Assembly: GCF_027925445.1 (NCBI RefSeq)
Contig: NZ_AP027149.1
Coordinates: 1,178,001-1,242,000 of the forward strand
DNA: 64,000 nt
Direction: 5' to 3'
DNA from: Methylocystis bryophila
GTDB taxonomy: Bacteria > Pseudomonadota > Alphaproteobacteria > Rhizobiales > Beijerinckiaceae
Positions 9,359 to 18,456 of the stretch are shown one piece after another; position 1 is the stretch's first letter; every line of letters starts with the position of its first letter. Both the position numbers and the translations under genes were made by a program. The notes beneath the pieces are model-generated. The model worked only from the letters and a program-made list of their open reading frames with translations. It searched no databases and had not been told where the DNA came from.

Positions 9359-10837
9359 TCACCCTTTCGCCTGGTCGGCGATCCGCGCGAGACTTTCCTC
9401 GCGGCCCAAAATCTCCATCACCTCGAAGATCGGCGGCGACACGCCTCGGCCCGTCAGCGCGGCGCGCAAGGGCTGGGCGAGATCCCCGAGCTTCAGCGAA
9501 AGCTCGTTCGCCGTCTCGCGCACGGCGGCCTCCGACGTGGCGGCGCTCCATTCGGGAAGGGCCGCCAATCTCTTCGCGAGCGCGGCAAGCCGCGCCTTTC
9601 CCTGTTCCGTGAGCAGCGACTTGGCCTTCTCGTCCGGCGCCAGCGGACGTTCGGCGAACAAGAAAGCTGCGCCGTCCAAAAGCTCGTTCAAGGTTTTCGC
9701 GCGCGCCTTCAGGCCCGACATCGCCGCCAAGAGTTGCGCGCGCTTGCGCTCGTCGAGCTTGGTGAGCGCTTCGGGTCCGCCTTTGAGATAGGGTAGCGTG
9801 TCGATCAAGGCGAGCAGAAGCTCCTCATCCGCCATCGCCCGCATGAAGTGCCCGTTCATATTCTCGAGCTTGACGAAGTCGAAGCGCGCCGGCGAACGAT
9901 GCACCTGGGCGATGTCGAAAGCCTGAATCAGCTCGTCGGGCGTGAAGAACTCCTTGTCGCCCTGGCTCCAGCCGAGCCGCGCAAGATAATTGCGAAGCGC
10001 GATCGGCAGATAGCCCAGGGCGCGGTAGGCGTCGACGCCGAGCGCGCCGTGACGCTTCGAGAGCTTCGCACCGTCGGCGCCGTGGATCAGCGGAATATGC
10101 GCGAAGGCCGGAATGTCCCAGCCCATCGCCTGGTAGATGTGCGTTTGTCGCGCGGCGTTGGTGAAATGGTCGTCGCCGCGGATGATCTGGGTCACGCCCA
10201 TGTCGTGGTCGTCGACGACGACGGCGAGCATATAGGTCGGCGTGCCGTCGGAGCGCAGCAGCACGAAATCGTCGAGGTCCTTGTTGGGGAAGGCGACGCG
10301 GCCCTGAACCGCGTCCCCGACGATCGTCTCGCCCTCGCGCGGGGCCTTGAGGCGAACGACCGAGCTCGCGCCTGCGGGCGCCTCAGAAGGATCACGGTCG
10401 CGCCAGCGCCCGTCGTAGCGCGGCGGCCGGCCTTCGGCGCGGGCTTTCTCGCGCATCTCCTCGAGCTCCGCGGCCGTCGCAAAGCAACGATAGGCCTTGC
10501 CTTTGGCCAGCAGCTCCTCCGCGACCTCGCGATGGCGCGGCGCGCGCGCAAATTGGTAGATTGCGTCGCCGTCCCAATCGAGCCCGAGCCAGCGCATGCC
10601 GTCGAGGATCGCCTCGATGGCCGCCTGCGTCGAGCGCTCGCGATCCGTGTCTTCGATGCGCAGCAGCATCTTGCCGCCATGCTTGCGCGCATAAAGCCAA
10701 TTGAAGAGCGCCGTGCGCGCGGAGCCAATATGCAGGAAACCCGTGGGCGAGGGCGCAAAACGCGTGATGACTTCAGGGGACATTCGATCAATCGGGCTGG
10801 AGAAGGTGGGGGCCTCCTCTAACACGGGCGCCGCCAT
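9359..10837 (-). CDS. gltX: Glutamyl-tRNA synthetase
   Basis: Charges tRNA-Glu with glutamate (and possibly tRNA-Gln, if this organism uses the amidotransferase route). The class I signatures are present: RFAPSPTGFLHIGSART with the HIGH-type HIGS at residues 36-39, and KLSKRHG near residue 260. The 492-residue length fits. The extra 18 N-terminal residues before MSPEVITRF are not typical, so the ATG at 10783 may be the true start; neither has a strong ribosome binding site. Divergent from comEC across about 230 bp that contain a CCTCATGCTGAGG-type repeat fragment. Confidence 0.95.
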   Translation of the reverse strand: MAAPVLEEAPTFSSPIDRMSPEVITRFAPSPTGFLHIGSARTALFNWLYARKHGGKMLLRIEDTDRERSTQAAIEAILDGMRWLGLDWDGDAIYQFARAPRHREVAEELLAKGKAYRCFATAAELEEMREKARAEGRPPRYDGRWRDRDPSEAPAGASSVVRLKAPREGETIVGDAVQGRVAFPNKDLDDFVLLRSDGTPTYMLAVVVDDHDMGVTQIIRGDDHFTNAARQTHIYQAMGWDIPAFAHIPLIHGADGAKLSKRHGALGVDAYRALGYLPIALRNYLARLGWSQGDKEFFTPDELIQAFDIAQVHRSPARFDFVKLENMNGHFMRAMADEELLLALIDTLPYLKGGPEALTKLDERKRAQLLAAMSGLKARAKTLNELLDGAAFLFAERPLAPDEKAKSLLTEQGKARLAALAKRLAALPEWSAATSEAAVRETANELSLKLGDLAQPLRAALTGRGVSPPIFEVMEILGREESLARIADQAKG

Positions 10838-11065
10838 GATTCGACCCGCTGGTCTCCATCCGCAAATCTAACCGCGCGCCCTCATGCTGAGGTGGCTCCG
10901 CAGGAGCCGTCTCGAAGCAGGAGAGAAGGCTCCCGCCCCGTCCCGCTTCAAGACGCGCCCGCTTTCTCGGGCTTCTCGGGGGGGACGGTTGCGAAGATTC
11001 CCCGGGACAAGGCGTCCGGCGCGCGCTAAGCTTTCGCCGTCCCACTCGGCGGGGAGCCTGCATTT

Positions 11066-13309
11066 TTGCGCGTGTTGATTGGCCAAGCCGCAGGGGCGGC
11101 GGGGTTTCGGCGCCTTCCCGATCTTCCAGCCCTGGCTTTGCGCCTAGGCCGCGCCTTGCGTCTTGCGCTCGACCGAGAGATCGCGCTGCGCCGGCTCTTT
11201 CTCTGGACCCCGGTTGCGGCCGGCGCGGGAGCGCTGCTCTATTTCGGCGCCGAGCGTGAGCCGTCGCTTTGGGCCGCTCTGGCCTTGCTTCTCACCACGG
11301 CGGGGCTCGCCTTCGCCGCGAGAACGCATCCGCGCCTCTTCACGCCGCTCGTCGTCTTCGCATGCCTTAGCGGCGGCTTCTTCTCCGCCGCCTGGCGCGC
11401 GGCGCGCGTTGAGGCCCCGACGCTGACGCGCGTCGGCGTCGGCGAGCTGACGGGCTTCGTCGAAGAGCTGGACCCAAGGCGCGAGGGGGCGCGCTTTTTG
11501 TTGCAAGTCGCGAGCGCCGAAGGGCTGCCGGACGGGACAAAACCCGCGCGCGTGCGCCTCACTCTGCATGGCGAGCCGCATTTTTCAGCCGGCGACTTCG
11601 TCGTCCTGAAGGCTCGCCTCATGCCGCCGGCGCAGGCGTCGCTGCCCGCCGGCTATGATTTCGCGCGGGACGCCTATTTTCAGCGGCTCGGTGGCGTGGG
11701 CAACGTGCTCGGACGCGTCGAGACGATGCCGCCGCCCGACCCGGCGTCTTTCTCGCTGCGGTTCTTCGCCGGCATCGATCGTTTTCGCAATGCGCTCGCC
11801 GCGCGCGTCTATGAGCGGTTGCAAGGCGACACCGGCGCCATCGCCGCAGCGATGGTGAGCGGCAAGCGCGACTACCTCTCGGACGACGCCAAGGAGCTCA
11901 TTCGCAAGGCTGGAATCTTTCACATCGTGACGATCTCCGGCATTCAAATGAGCCTCGTCGCCGGCGTCTTCTTCGTGGGCCTGCGGCGGCTCTTCGCGCT
12001 CTCGCGCACGCTCGCGCTGAATTACCCGATCAAGAAATGGGCGGCGGCGCTCGCGATCCTCGGCGCCGTCCTCTACGATCTGGCCACGGGCTCGCGCGTC
12101 GGCACGGAGCGCGCGCTTGTCATGACCCTCGTCATGCTCGTCGCGATCCTCTTCGACCGGCCGGCGATGTCGATGCGCAATCTCGCCTTCGCGGCCTTTT
12201 TCGTGATCCTCTTCGAGCCTGAGGCGCTGCTCGGCGCGAGCTTCCAGCTCTCCTTCGCCGCGGTCGCCGCGCTCATCGCCGTCTACGAGACGCGCGCCGA
12301 CGCGCGCTTCGTCCTGCGCGGGGAGGCGCAGCCCAGAATTGGTCTCGATAGCCCCTGGGAGAGATTCGTCTCCGCCTTGTCTCACGTGGCGACGTTAGGA
12401 CCAGCGGCGGCGCTGCTCACGACCTTTTGCGCGACTCTGGCCACCGCCTCCTTCATGGCCAACGACTTTCACGAATTGAGCCCCTATGTGCTCGTCGGCA
12501 ATCCGCTCACGCTCGCCGTCATCGAATTCTTCGCCGTTCCCTGCGCCCTTCTCGGCGCGGCGCTCTATCCGCTGGGGCTAGACGGACTACTCTGGATGTA
12601 TCTTGGGCTCGGGATCGAGCTCGTGCTGAAGATCGCGCATCTCATCGCCGCCGCGCCCGGGGCGGGCTTGCCGGTGAAGAGCTTCGCGCCCTCGGCGATC
12701 TTCTTCCTGACGCTGGCGCTGCTCTCCGTCGTGCTGTGGCGCAGCGCCCTCATGCGCCTCACCGCCGTTCCCTTCCTGCTCATCGGCCTCTTCGGCGCCG
12801 CCGCCGAACCGCCCTTCGATCTTGCCGTCGCGCCCTCGGGCGAGACCGCGGCGCTGCGCGTCGAAGGCGGCGAGCTTGCGCTCATGGGAAGGAGATCCAA
12901 TGATTTCGCGGCCGAGCAATGGTTGCGCGCCGACGCCGACCCCCGCACGCCGAAACAAGCCGGCCGCGCCACTTGCGACGATCTCGGCTGCGTCGCGAAG
13001 GCGCGCGGCGGCCAGATGGTGGCCCTCGTGACGAAGCGCGAGGCTTTGCTCGAGGATTGCGCCAAGGCGGATGTGCTGATCGCGCCCTTCAACGTTCCGC
13101 AAGCCTGCGGCGCGAAGATCGTGATCGACCGCAGCAAGCTGGCCGAGACCGGCGCGGCGACGCTGCGTTTTGCCGACAACGGGGCGGAGTGGACGACGGC
13201 GCGGGCGCGCGGCGAGGATCGGCCCTGGTCAAAGGCGCCGAAAGCCCGCCCGGCGCCGCCAAGAAGCGTCGCGACCGAGGCGAAGCGAGAGGAGGCAGCG
13301 GAAGAGTGA
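11066..13309 (+). CDS. comEC: ComEC/Rec2-family DNA-uptake channel protein
   Basis: A 747-residue inner-membrane protein. Order: N-terminal hydrophobic helices, a DUF4131-type OB-like extracellular domain (residues about 50-230), the competence core with the characteristic GIFHIVTISGIQMSLVAG segment near 285-300, many membrane helices, and a C-terminal region of about 170 residues where others carry a metallo-beta-lactamase domain. I see no HxHxDH motif there, so the nuclease-like part is reduced, as in many alphaproteobacteria. ComEC transports single-stranded DNA during transformation; other competence genes are not in the window. The start is TTG 11066 or GTG 11072. Confidence 0.87.
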   Translation: MRVLIGQAAGAAGFRRLPDLPALALRLGRALRLALDREIALRRLFLWTPVAAGAGALLYFGAEREPSLWAALALLLTTAGLAFAARTHPRLFTPLVVFACLSGGFFSAAWRAARVEAPTLTRVGVGELTGFVEELDPRREGARFLLQVASAEGLPDGTKPARVRLTLHGEPHFSAGDFVVLKARLMPPAQASLPAGYDFARDAYFQRLGGVGNVLGRVETMPPPDPASFSLRFFAGIDRFRNALAARVYERLQGDTGAIAAAMVSGKRDYLSDDAKELIRKAGIFHIVTISGIQMSLVAGVFFVGLRRLFALSRTLALNYPIKKWAAALAILGAVLYDLATGSRVGTERALVMTLVMLVAILFDRPAMSMRNLAFAAFFVILFEPEALLGASFQLSFAAVAALIAVYETRADARFVLRGEAQPRIGLDSPWERFVSALSHVATLGPAAALLTTFCATLATASFMANDFHELSPYVLVGNPLTLAVIEFFAVPCALLGAALYPLGLDGLLWMYLGLGIELVLKIAHLIAAAPGAGLPVKSFAPSAIFFLTLALLSVVLWRSALMRLTAVPFLLIGLFGAAAEPPFDLAVAPSGETAALRVEGGELALMGRRSNDFAAEQWLRADADPRTPKQAGRATCDDLGCVAKARGGQMVALVTKREALLEDCAKADVLIAPFNVPQACGAKIVIDRSKLAETGAATLRFADNGAEWTTARARGEDRPWSKAPKARPAPPRSVATEAKREEAAEE

Positions 13310-13364
13310 AGCGGTCGAGAGAGGTCGAAAGGCGCAGCGCGTTGCAGGAGTGGTCGCCCAAGGT

Positions 13365-14252
13365 TCAGGTTTTCGCTTCGTCAGACTCTGATAGACTTGG
13401 CGCAGGCGCCTCGAGAGCGGGGATCGATATGTAAAATGTCGTCCCCTCCTGGGGTTGCGATCGTACGGAAATATCCCATCCTTCACGGTCGCAAATAGAC
13501 TTGCAGATCGCAAGCCCCATCCCTGAGCCAGGGTACTTAGATTTGCTGTGAAGCCGCTTGAAGGGATAGAAAATAATCTCGGCAAATTCCTGTTCGAATC
13601 CAATTCCATCATCAGAGATAGCAAGAATTATGTTTTTGTCTGAGCGTGAAGTGCTAATCGTTATTTTTGGTGGACGATCTGGTTTGCGGTATTTTATGGC
13701 GTTTGACAGGATATTCTGCATCAAGCGCGCGAACTGCGAAGGGTCCGCCTTAAAGGGCGTTGGCGGGATGCTCAAGTGGATCTCCGCTCTTGTTTCGGCG
13801 CCAGACTGCGAGATGTCGTCCAATGCAAGCCGCATCTGTTCTTGTAGATCGAGAACGTCGTGCTCCAGCTGAATGTTGCTGACGCGCGCATATATAAGGA
13901 TCTCGTTGACGAGCTCGCTCGCCGCAGACGCAGATTTGAGTATCGCATTTTTTGCTCGTTCGACGTCTGCGTGGTTTCCTGTCGCAATCCCCTGATCGAG
14001 CAAGGTCGCAAAGGCCATAATCTTGCGCATCGGCTCCTGTAAATCATGAGCGGCAATCCAGGCGAATTGCGATAGCTGTTCGTTAATCGTCTCTAGTTCA
14101 ATAATTCTATCTCGTTCTGCATGTCTCTCATCGTGACTCTTAATGCATGTCGATAGAGGATCGTGGCCGCCTGTAGGTTTGGCTGCTAGGGGGTCTGTGT
14201 GGTTGCTAAGGTGGCGGCTCTGCGCATCTGCAGATTTTCTTGTTGGGTCCAA
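13365..14252 (-). CDS. Soluble sensor histidine kinase without a sensor domain
   Basis: A 295-residue protein. Residues about 45-65 form a coiled linker, then the dimerisation/phosphoacceptor helix FAWIAAHDLQEPMRK with His69, then a HATPase domain with the N box (NILSNAIKY), G1 (DDGIGF) and G2 (GSGMGLAICK). The phosphoacceptor motif resembles phytochrome-type kinases, but there is no PAS, GAF or membrane segment and no adjacent response regulator. The start is TTG at 14252, supported by GGGAG six bases upstream. Base composition is clearly lower in GC than its neighbours, which suggests acquisition. Its partner cannot be inferred. The 290 bases upstream, before lptB, hold no gene that I can see. 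Confidence 0.82.
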   Translation of the reverse strand: MDPTRKSADAQSRHLSNHTDPLAAKPTGGHDPLSTCIKSHDERHAERDRIIELETINEQLSQFAWIAAHDLQEPMRKIMAFATLLDQGIATGNHADVERAKNAILKSASAASELVNEILIYARVSNIQLEHDVLDLQEQMRLALDDISQSGAETRAEIHLSIPPTPFKADPSQFARLMQNILSNAIKYRKPDRPPKITISTSRSDKNIILAISDDGIGFEQEFAEIIFYPFKRLHSKSKYPGSGMGLAICKSICDREGWDISVRSQPQEGTTFYISIPALEAPAPSLSESDEAKT

Positions 14253-14542
14253 GGTGATCTCCCGCAGTCCTGCTGGGAAAAGGCCAAAGCTTAACCGTTA
14301 TTCTGTCCCGACTTGCGCGCTTCATTCAACAGATGCAACAAAATTTGTCTGTCCACAAGTGAATACGAACATCCGGCGCTGGCTAAATTCGCGCGGGCAG
14401 GGCGCGATCGGCGAGGTGGTCAGTGAACGCGGAACGATTCGAATTTTGGATCGCCATCAGATCCAACGCGTATCATGCCGGAGCAACGACACGGTTCGAA
14501 ACCATTTTCAAACGGTTCTTCAAGGAGTCTATCCGGAGCCGC

Positions 14543-15409
14543 CTACATCTTGAAATCTTCGCCGAGGTAAATCCGGCGCACGTCGGGATTGGCGACAATC
14601 TCCGCGGGCGCGCCCTCGGTCAGCACATGGCCGTTGTAGATGATGTAGGCGCGGTCGGTGAGGCCCAGAGTCTCGCGCACGCTGTGGTCGGTGATGAGCA
14701 CGCCGATGCCGCGCTGCTTCAAATGGCGCACGAGGTCCTGGATGCCGCCGATCGCGATCGGGTCGATGCCCGCGAAGGGCTCGTCGAGCAGCATGAAGGA
14801 CGGCCTGCCGGCGATGGCTCGCGCGATCTCGCAGCGCCGCCGCTCGCCGCCCGAAACGGCGATCGCGGGCGTCTTGCGCAAATGCGCCAGGCGGAACTCT
14901 TCGAGGAGCCCGTCGAGCTGCTCGGCGCGCTTCTTCTTGTCCGGCTCGACGATCTCGAGCACCGCGAGGATGTTCTCCTCGACCGTGAGCCCGCGGAACA
15001 CCGACATTTCCTGCGGCAGATAGCCGATGCCGAGCCGAGCCCGGCGATACATCGGCAAGGGAGTCACGTCGTAGCCGTCGAGCGTGATCCTGCCGCTGTC
15101 CGGCTTCACGAGTCCGGTGATCATGTAAAAGACGGTGGTCTTGCCGGCGCCGTTGGGACCGAGCAGGCCGACGGCCTCGCCCCGGCGCACATGCAGGCTC
15201 ACATCCTCGACGACGCGGCGGGTCTTGTAGGATTTGGCGAGATTGTGGATCGCCAAAACGCCTTCGGAGTCATTCTGCGACCCTTCGGCGATCTCTATCG
15301 CATGCTGTTCAAAGGCGTCGGGCCGGGGCTCCTCGAAGGTGTGCTGATCAGGCGCGTCGTCGTCGCGGCCCTCCTCCTGCCGCCATTCCTCCTCGGCGAA
15401 CTCGTCCAT
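14543..15409 (-). CDS. lptB: LPS export ABC transporter ATP-binding protein LptB
   Basis: The cytoplasmic ATPase that drives LptFG extraction of lipopolysaccharide from the inner membrane. Walker A GPNGAGKTT is at residues 84-92, the Q loop in GYLPQEMSVFRGLTV, the signature SGGERRR, Walker B FMLLDEPFAGIDP and the H loop ITDHSVRE. GLTVEENI and the DFKM-type end are LptB-like. The frame stays open to a TTG at 15502; I prefer ATG 15409, but even so about 50 acidic residues precede the ABC fold, which is longer than usual. Its common partners (lptC, lptA, rpoN) are not adjacent; the next gene upstream is leuD. Confidence 0.9.
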   Translation of the reverse strand: MDEFAEEEWRQEEGRDDDAPDQHTFEEPRPDAFEQHAIEIAEGSQNDSEGVLAIHNLAKSYKTRRVVEDVSLHVRRGEAVGLLGPNGAGKTTVFYMITGLVKPDSGRITLDGYDVTPLPMYRRARLGIGYLPQEMSVFRGLTVEENILAVLEIVEPDKKKRAEQLDGLLEEFRLAHLRKTPAIAVSGGERRRCEIARAIAGRPSFMLLDEPFAGIDPIAIGGIQDLVRHLKQRGIGVLITDHSVRETLGLTDRAYIIYNGHVLTEGAPAEIVANPDVRRIYLGEDFKM

Positions 15410-15524
15410 TTTCGTCGCCTGGTCGCGCCGAGCGTCCCTCCCGCGCGAGAGAAACTTCCGTGCGGCGTCGACACCGGTAGAAAAGGTCTTGGGCAGGCGC
15501 AACCGAGAAGTCCGATCAAAGTGG

Positions 15525-15562
15525 GCCGGCTGACTCGTGCCGGCTGACTTGGGCCGGCGACT
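15525..15562 (+). repeat. Short tandem repeat, 14-bp unit
   Basis: The unit GCCGGCTGACTNNN occurs three times in a row (starts at 15525, 15539 and 15553, the last with a one-base loss). It lies between lptB and leuD, upstream of lptB. No function is evident. Confidence 0.7.
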
Positions 15563-15622
15563 ACTTACCCGAAGTCGACGCGGACCAAAAGTTCCAGCCA
15601 GCGCGCCTGCGCTGAATGGGTC

Positions 15623-16228
15623 TCACGCCCAGGGGCGCGCCGCCCCGGCATGGCGCTCATATTCGGAGATTTTCCCCACTTTCTGCAACGTGAGGCCGAT
15701 CTCGTCCAGGCCCTCGAGCAGACAGTGCTTGCGGAACGGATCGATATCGAAGGCGACGACGCCGCCGTCGGGACCGCGGATTTCTTGTTTCTGGAGATCG
15801 ACCGTCAGAACGGCGTTGGCGCCCCGCTCGGCGTCGTCCATGAGCTTCTCGAGATCCGCCTGCGAGACCTTGATCGGCAGAATCCCGTTCTTGAAGCAGT
15901 TGTTGTAGAAAATGTCCGCGAAGCTCGTCGAGATGACGCAGCGCACGCCGAAATCGAGCAGCGCCCAGGGGGCGTGCTCGCGCGACGATCCGCAGCCAAA
16001 ATTGTCGCCCGCGATGAGAATCTTGGCGTTCCGGTAGGCGGCCTTGTTCAGGACGAAGTCGGGGTTCTCGGAGCCGTCCTCGCGATAGCGCATCTCGGAG
16101 AAAAGCCCTTTGCCGAGGCCCGTGCGCGCGATCGTTTTCAGATATTGCTTCGGGATGATCATGTCCGTGTCGACGTTCATGATCTCGAGCGGCGCGGCGA
16201 CGCCGGTCAGCGTGTCGAATTTTTCCAT
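15623..16228 (-). CDS. leuD: 3-isopropylmalate dehydratase small subunit
   Basis: With LeuC it forms isopropylmalate isomerase in leucine synthesis. The 201-residue length is normal. The swivel-domain motifs NVDTDMIIPKQYLK, GDNFGCGSSREHAPWAL and FADIFYNNCFKNGILP are all present. I use the ATG at 16228 (MEKFDTLTG) rather than the upstream codon at 16288, since the family begins here. leuC and leuB are not within the window, so the pathway genes are scattered, as is common in this group. Confidence 0.95.
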   Translation of the reverse strand: MEKFDTLTGVAAPLEIMNVDTDMIIPKQYLKTIARTGLGKGLFSEMRYREDGSENPDFVLNKAAYRNAKILIAGDNFGCGSSREHAPWALLDFGVRCVISTSFADIFYNNCFKNGILPIKVSQADLEKLMDDAERGANAVLTVDLQKQEIRGPDGGVVAFDIDPFRKHCLLEGLDEIGLTLQKVGKISEYERHAGAARPWA

Positions 16229-16440
16229 CTTGGCCTTGGCCGTCCTTTTAGCCGCCTTCTGGCGGTTTCTCGGCTCGCGGCTTAGCAAATGGCGGGGCTT
16301 GGCGCAAAGCCGAAAGGAAAGTGAGCTCGTTGGAACGGTTCAACCCATCTTTGCGTTTCCCCGTCGAGGCCGCACTCGGGCCAGCGACGAGGGTTGCTCG
16401 ATGCGAACCGAAAGCCGCAGCCGCGGCGGGAGGAATTGCA

Positions 16441-17184
16441 ATGTGCCAAGCTTGCGGATTCCCGAACGCCAGGCATGAGCGGCCATTGCCGCGCCGCGCC
16501 TTCATGTTGGGGGCGGCCGCGGCGCTGACCCTCGCCGATGGCGCGAGCGCGAAGCCGGCGCGCAAGCCAGCGCCCACGCCGCCGAAGCCTCAGAACGTCA
16601 TGACGCCCGATGCGGCCCTGGCGCGCCTCATGGAAGGCAATAAGCGCTACCAGAAAGGCGTCGCCAAGCGGCACGACTTCGTCGCAGAGCGAGAAGCGCT
16701 GGTCTCGGGGCAAAACCCCTACGCCGCGATCCTCAGCTGCTCGGATTCCCGTATCGCGCCGGAATATGCGTTCGACAGCGGACGCGGCGATCTCTTCGTC
16801 GTTCGGGTCGCCGGCAATTTCGCCAATCCCGACGGGATCGCGAGCTTCGAATATGCTGTCGAGGTCTTGAAGACCCCACTTGTGCTGGTGCTCGGGCATG
16901 ACAGCTGCGGCGCCGTGAAGTCGACGATGACGTCCCTCCAAGACAAGACGACGCTGCCTGGGCATCTCCCGTCCTTGGTCGCCGCGCTGACGCCTGCGGT
17001 GGAAGCCTCCGCGGGCCAGCCGGGAGACAAGCTCGAAAACGCGATCAGAGAGAATGTGCGTCTCACCGTCGACACACTGCGCGCCGCCACGCCGCTGCTC
17101 AGCGCCGCGGTAAACGACAAGCGCGTGAAGGTCGTCGGCGGGATTTATCGTCTCAAGGACGGCGCGGTGGATTTGATCGCTTGA
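16441..17184 (+). CDS. Exported beta-carbonic anhydrase
   Basis: Interconverts CO2 and bicarbonate. Zinc ligands are visible as Cys100 (SCSDSR), His153 and Cys156 (GHDSCGA), with the Asp102/Arg104 pair. Residues 18-37 (RRAFMLGAAAALTLADGASA) look like a twin-arginine export signal with an AxA cleavage site, so a folded enzyme probably acts in the periplasm. The ATG at 16441 is chosen because GGGAGGAA lies just upstream. A second, cytoplasmic type is encoded at 35345-36046. Confidence 0.88.
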   Translation: MCQACGFPNARHERPLPRRAFMLGAAAALTLADGASAKPARKPAPTPPKPQNVMTPDAALARLMEGNKRYQKGVAKRHDFVAEREALVSGQNPYAAILSCSDSRIAPEYAFDSGRGDLFVVRVAGNFANPDGIASFEYAVEVLKTPLVLVLGHDSCGAVKSTMTSLQDKTTLPGHLPSLVAALTPAVEASAGQPGDKLENAIRENVRLTVDTLRAATPLLSAAVNDKRVKVVGGIYRLKDGAVDLIA

Positions 17185-17204
17185 GTGGCGCAGCTGTTGG
17201 ACGA

Positions 17205-17891
17205 TCAGTGGGCCTTGTCGGCGCATGTCCCCATTGCGTAACGGGTCGGCTCCTCGGGCAGACGCTCGCCTTTCTTTTGCAAGACCGAGCGAACGGTCTC
17301 GACAAGGGAGCCGTACGCCGGGTCGTTCGGCCAATTGTGCTTCAAATATTGCGCCTGCTCATAGGCTTCCTTCAGCCTGCCTTGATAATAGAGGGCGAAA
17401 AAGAGCCCATTCTGGGCCTCTTCGAGCGGAGCCTCGCCCTTGTTGCATTGGGCGGCGCGAAACAGCTCCTCGGCGTTCTTGGCGAGATCGGGCCGGCTGT
17501 TCACCCATAATTGCGCGAGCGTCAGGATCGCCGGGACGTCGTTGGGAGCGATCTTGAGCGCCGCGGTCAGATCGGCGGTCGCCCCTTCCCAGGCGCCAGG
17601 ATAGTCGAAATTATGCCCCATGCTCTGAAGATAGCCGCGTTGATAGAGGAGCTTCTCATCCTTGGGACGTGAGGCCAGAGCGGCGTCGAGATCCTTCTTG
17701 AGCGCCTCATATTGGGCTTTGACGGCGCGCGCGCCGGCCTTGTCTTTCATCTCGGCCGGGTAATGGCCGATCGTCGGCTCGAGCGCATGCAAGCGCTCCT
17801 CGAAAGAGCCGGCGGCGAGGGCGTCGACGCCGAGCGCGCCCCAAACGAGACAAACTCCAGCGAGAAACCCCGCCCATTGCCGCTTCGACAT
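17205..17891 (-). CDS. Secreted TPR-like protein of unknown function
   Basis: A 228-residue protein with a signal peptide (residues 1-27, ending ALAAG). The mature part is helical with tetratricopeptide-like units (ALKIAPNDVPAILTLAQLW, GLFFALYYQGRLKEAYEQAQYLK). It holds only two cysteines, far apart. AAGGAGAG precedes the ATG. It is convergent with the carbonic anhydrase and divergent from the small secreted protein at 17998. I do not recognise a specific family; a periplasmic scaffold role is a guess. Confidence 0.6.
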   Translation of the reverse strand: MSKRQWAGFLAGVCLVWGALGVDALAAGSFEERLHALEPTIGHYPAEMKDKAGARAVKAQYEALKKDLDAALASRPKDEKLLYQRGYLQSMGHNFDYPGAWEGATADLTAALKIAPNDVPAILTLAQLWVNSRPDLAKNAEELFRAAQCNKGEAPLEEAQNGLFFALYYQGRLKEAYEQAQYLKHNWPNDPAYGSLVETVRSVLQKKGERLPEEPTRYAMGTCADKAH

Positions 17892-17997
17892 CGATACTCT
17901 CCTTCCGCAGGGTTGAAAAGGCTGGTCTTGTTATCGTAACCCTTCTGCGAAGTCGCCGCCTCAGCGCGCGGCGAAGAACCCGAGCCAGGAGCCTCCG

Positions 17998-18336
17998 ATG
18001 ATCCGCATCCGCCTGCTCGCCGCCTCGCTGGGCCTTATGTCGGCGCTCGCCGCGACGGCCGCCTCTGCGGCAGGGGCGACCGTCTACGTCTTCACGGTCA
18101 CCTGCCCTGACAAGACCCAAATCGTCGAGCAATGGACGATCGACGGCGACGATCCGGGCAAGGAAGTCTTGCGTGGCAAGGCCGTCGAGAAGCACCAGGG
18201 CTGCACCGCCGCCGACTATAAGGCCGCGACCGACGGCAAGCTCCTGAAGAACACGCAATTCTACAGCACGAAACCGCCCAAGGAGAACAGCTGGCTGCCG
18301 AGCTTCGGCAATCCTTTCAGCGGTCTCTGGAAATAA
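17998..18336 (+). CDS. Small secreted protein of unknown function
   Basis: A 112-residue protein with a clear signal peptide (hydrophobic residues 5-24, ending ASAAG). The mature part has two cysteines (TCPDK and GCTAAD) that could form one disulfide. The C terminus ends in NPFSGLWK. No motif tells the function. The intergenic region it shares with the TPR-like gene is about 105 bp and should hold both promoters. Confidence 0.6.
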   Translation: MIRIRLLAASLGLMSALAATAASAAGATVYVFTVTCPDKTQIVEQWTIDGDDPGKEVLRGKAVEKHQGCTAADYKAATDGKLLKNTQFYSTKPPKENSWLPSFGNPFSGLWK

Positions 18337-18347
18337 GTCTCGATTCT

Positions 18348-18407
18348 AAAAGTTTAGAGCGCGATTTGCGCGAAAAATCGGTTTCCAGTTTTTCGCATCG
18401 CGCTCTA
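18348..18407 (+). repeat. Dispersed intergenic repeat, module C only
   Basis: AGAGCGCGAT / ATCGCGCTCT arms around a CGGTTTCCAGTTTTTCGC core, directly after a stop codon. The long palindrome could fold as a hairpin and end the upstream transcript. Confidence 0.75.
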
Positions 18408-18456
18408 GGCCTCGATCCCGCTCGAAATCCACGGGGCCTGCGGTAAATTCCCTCCC

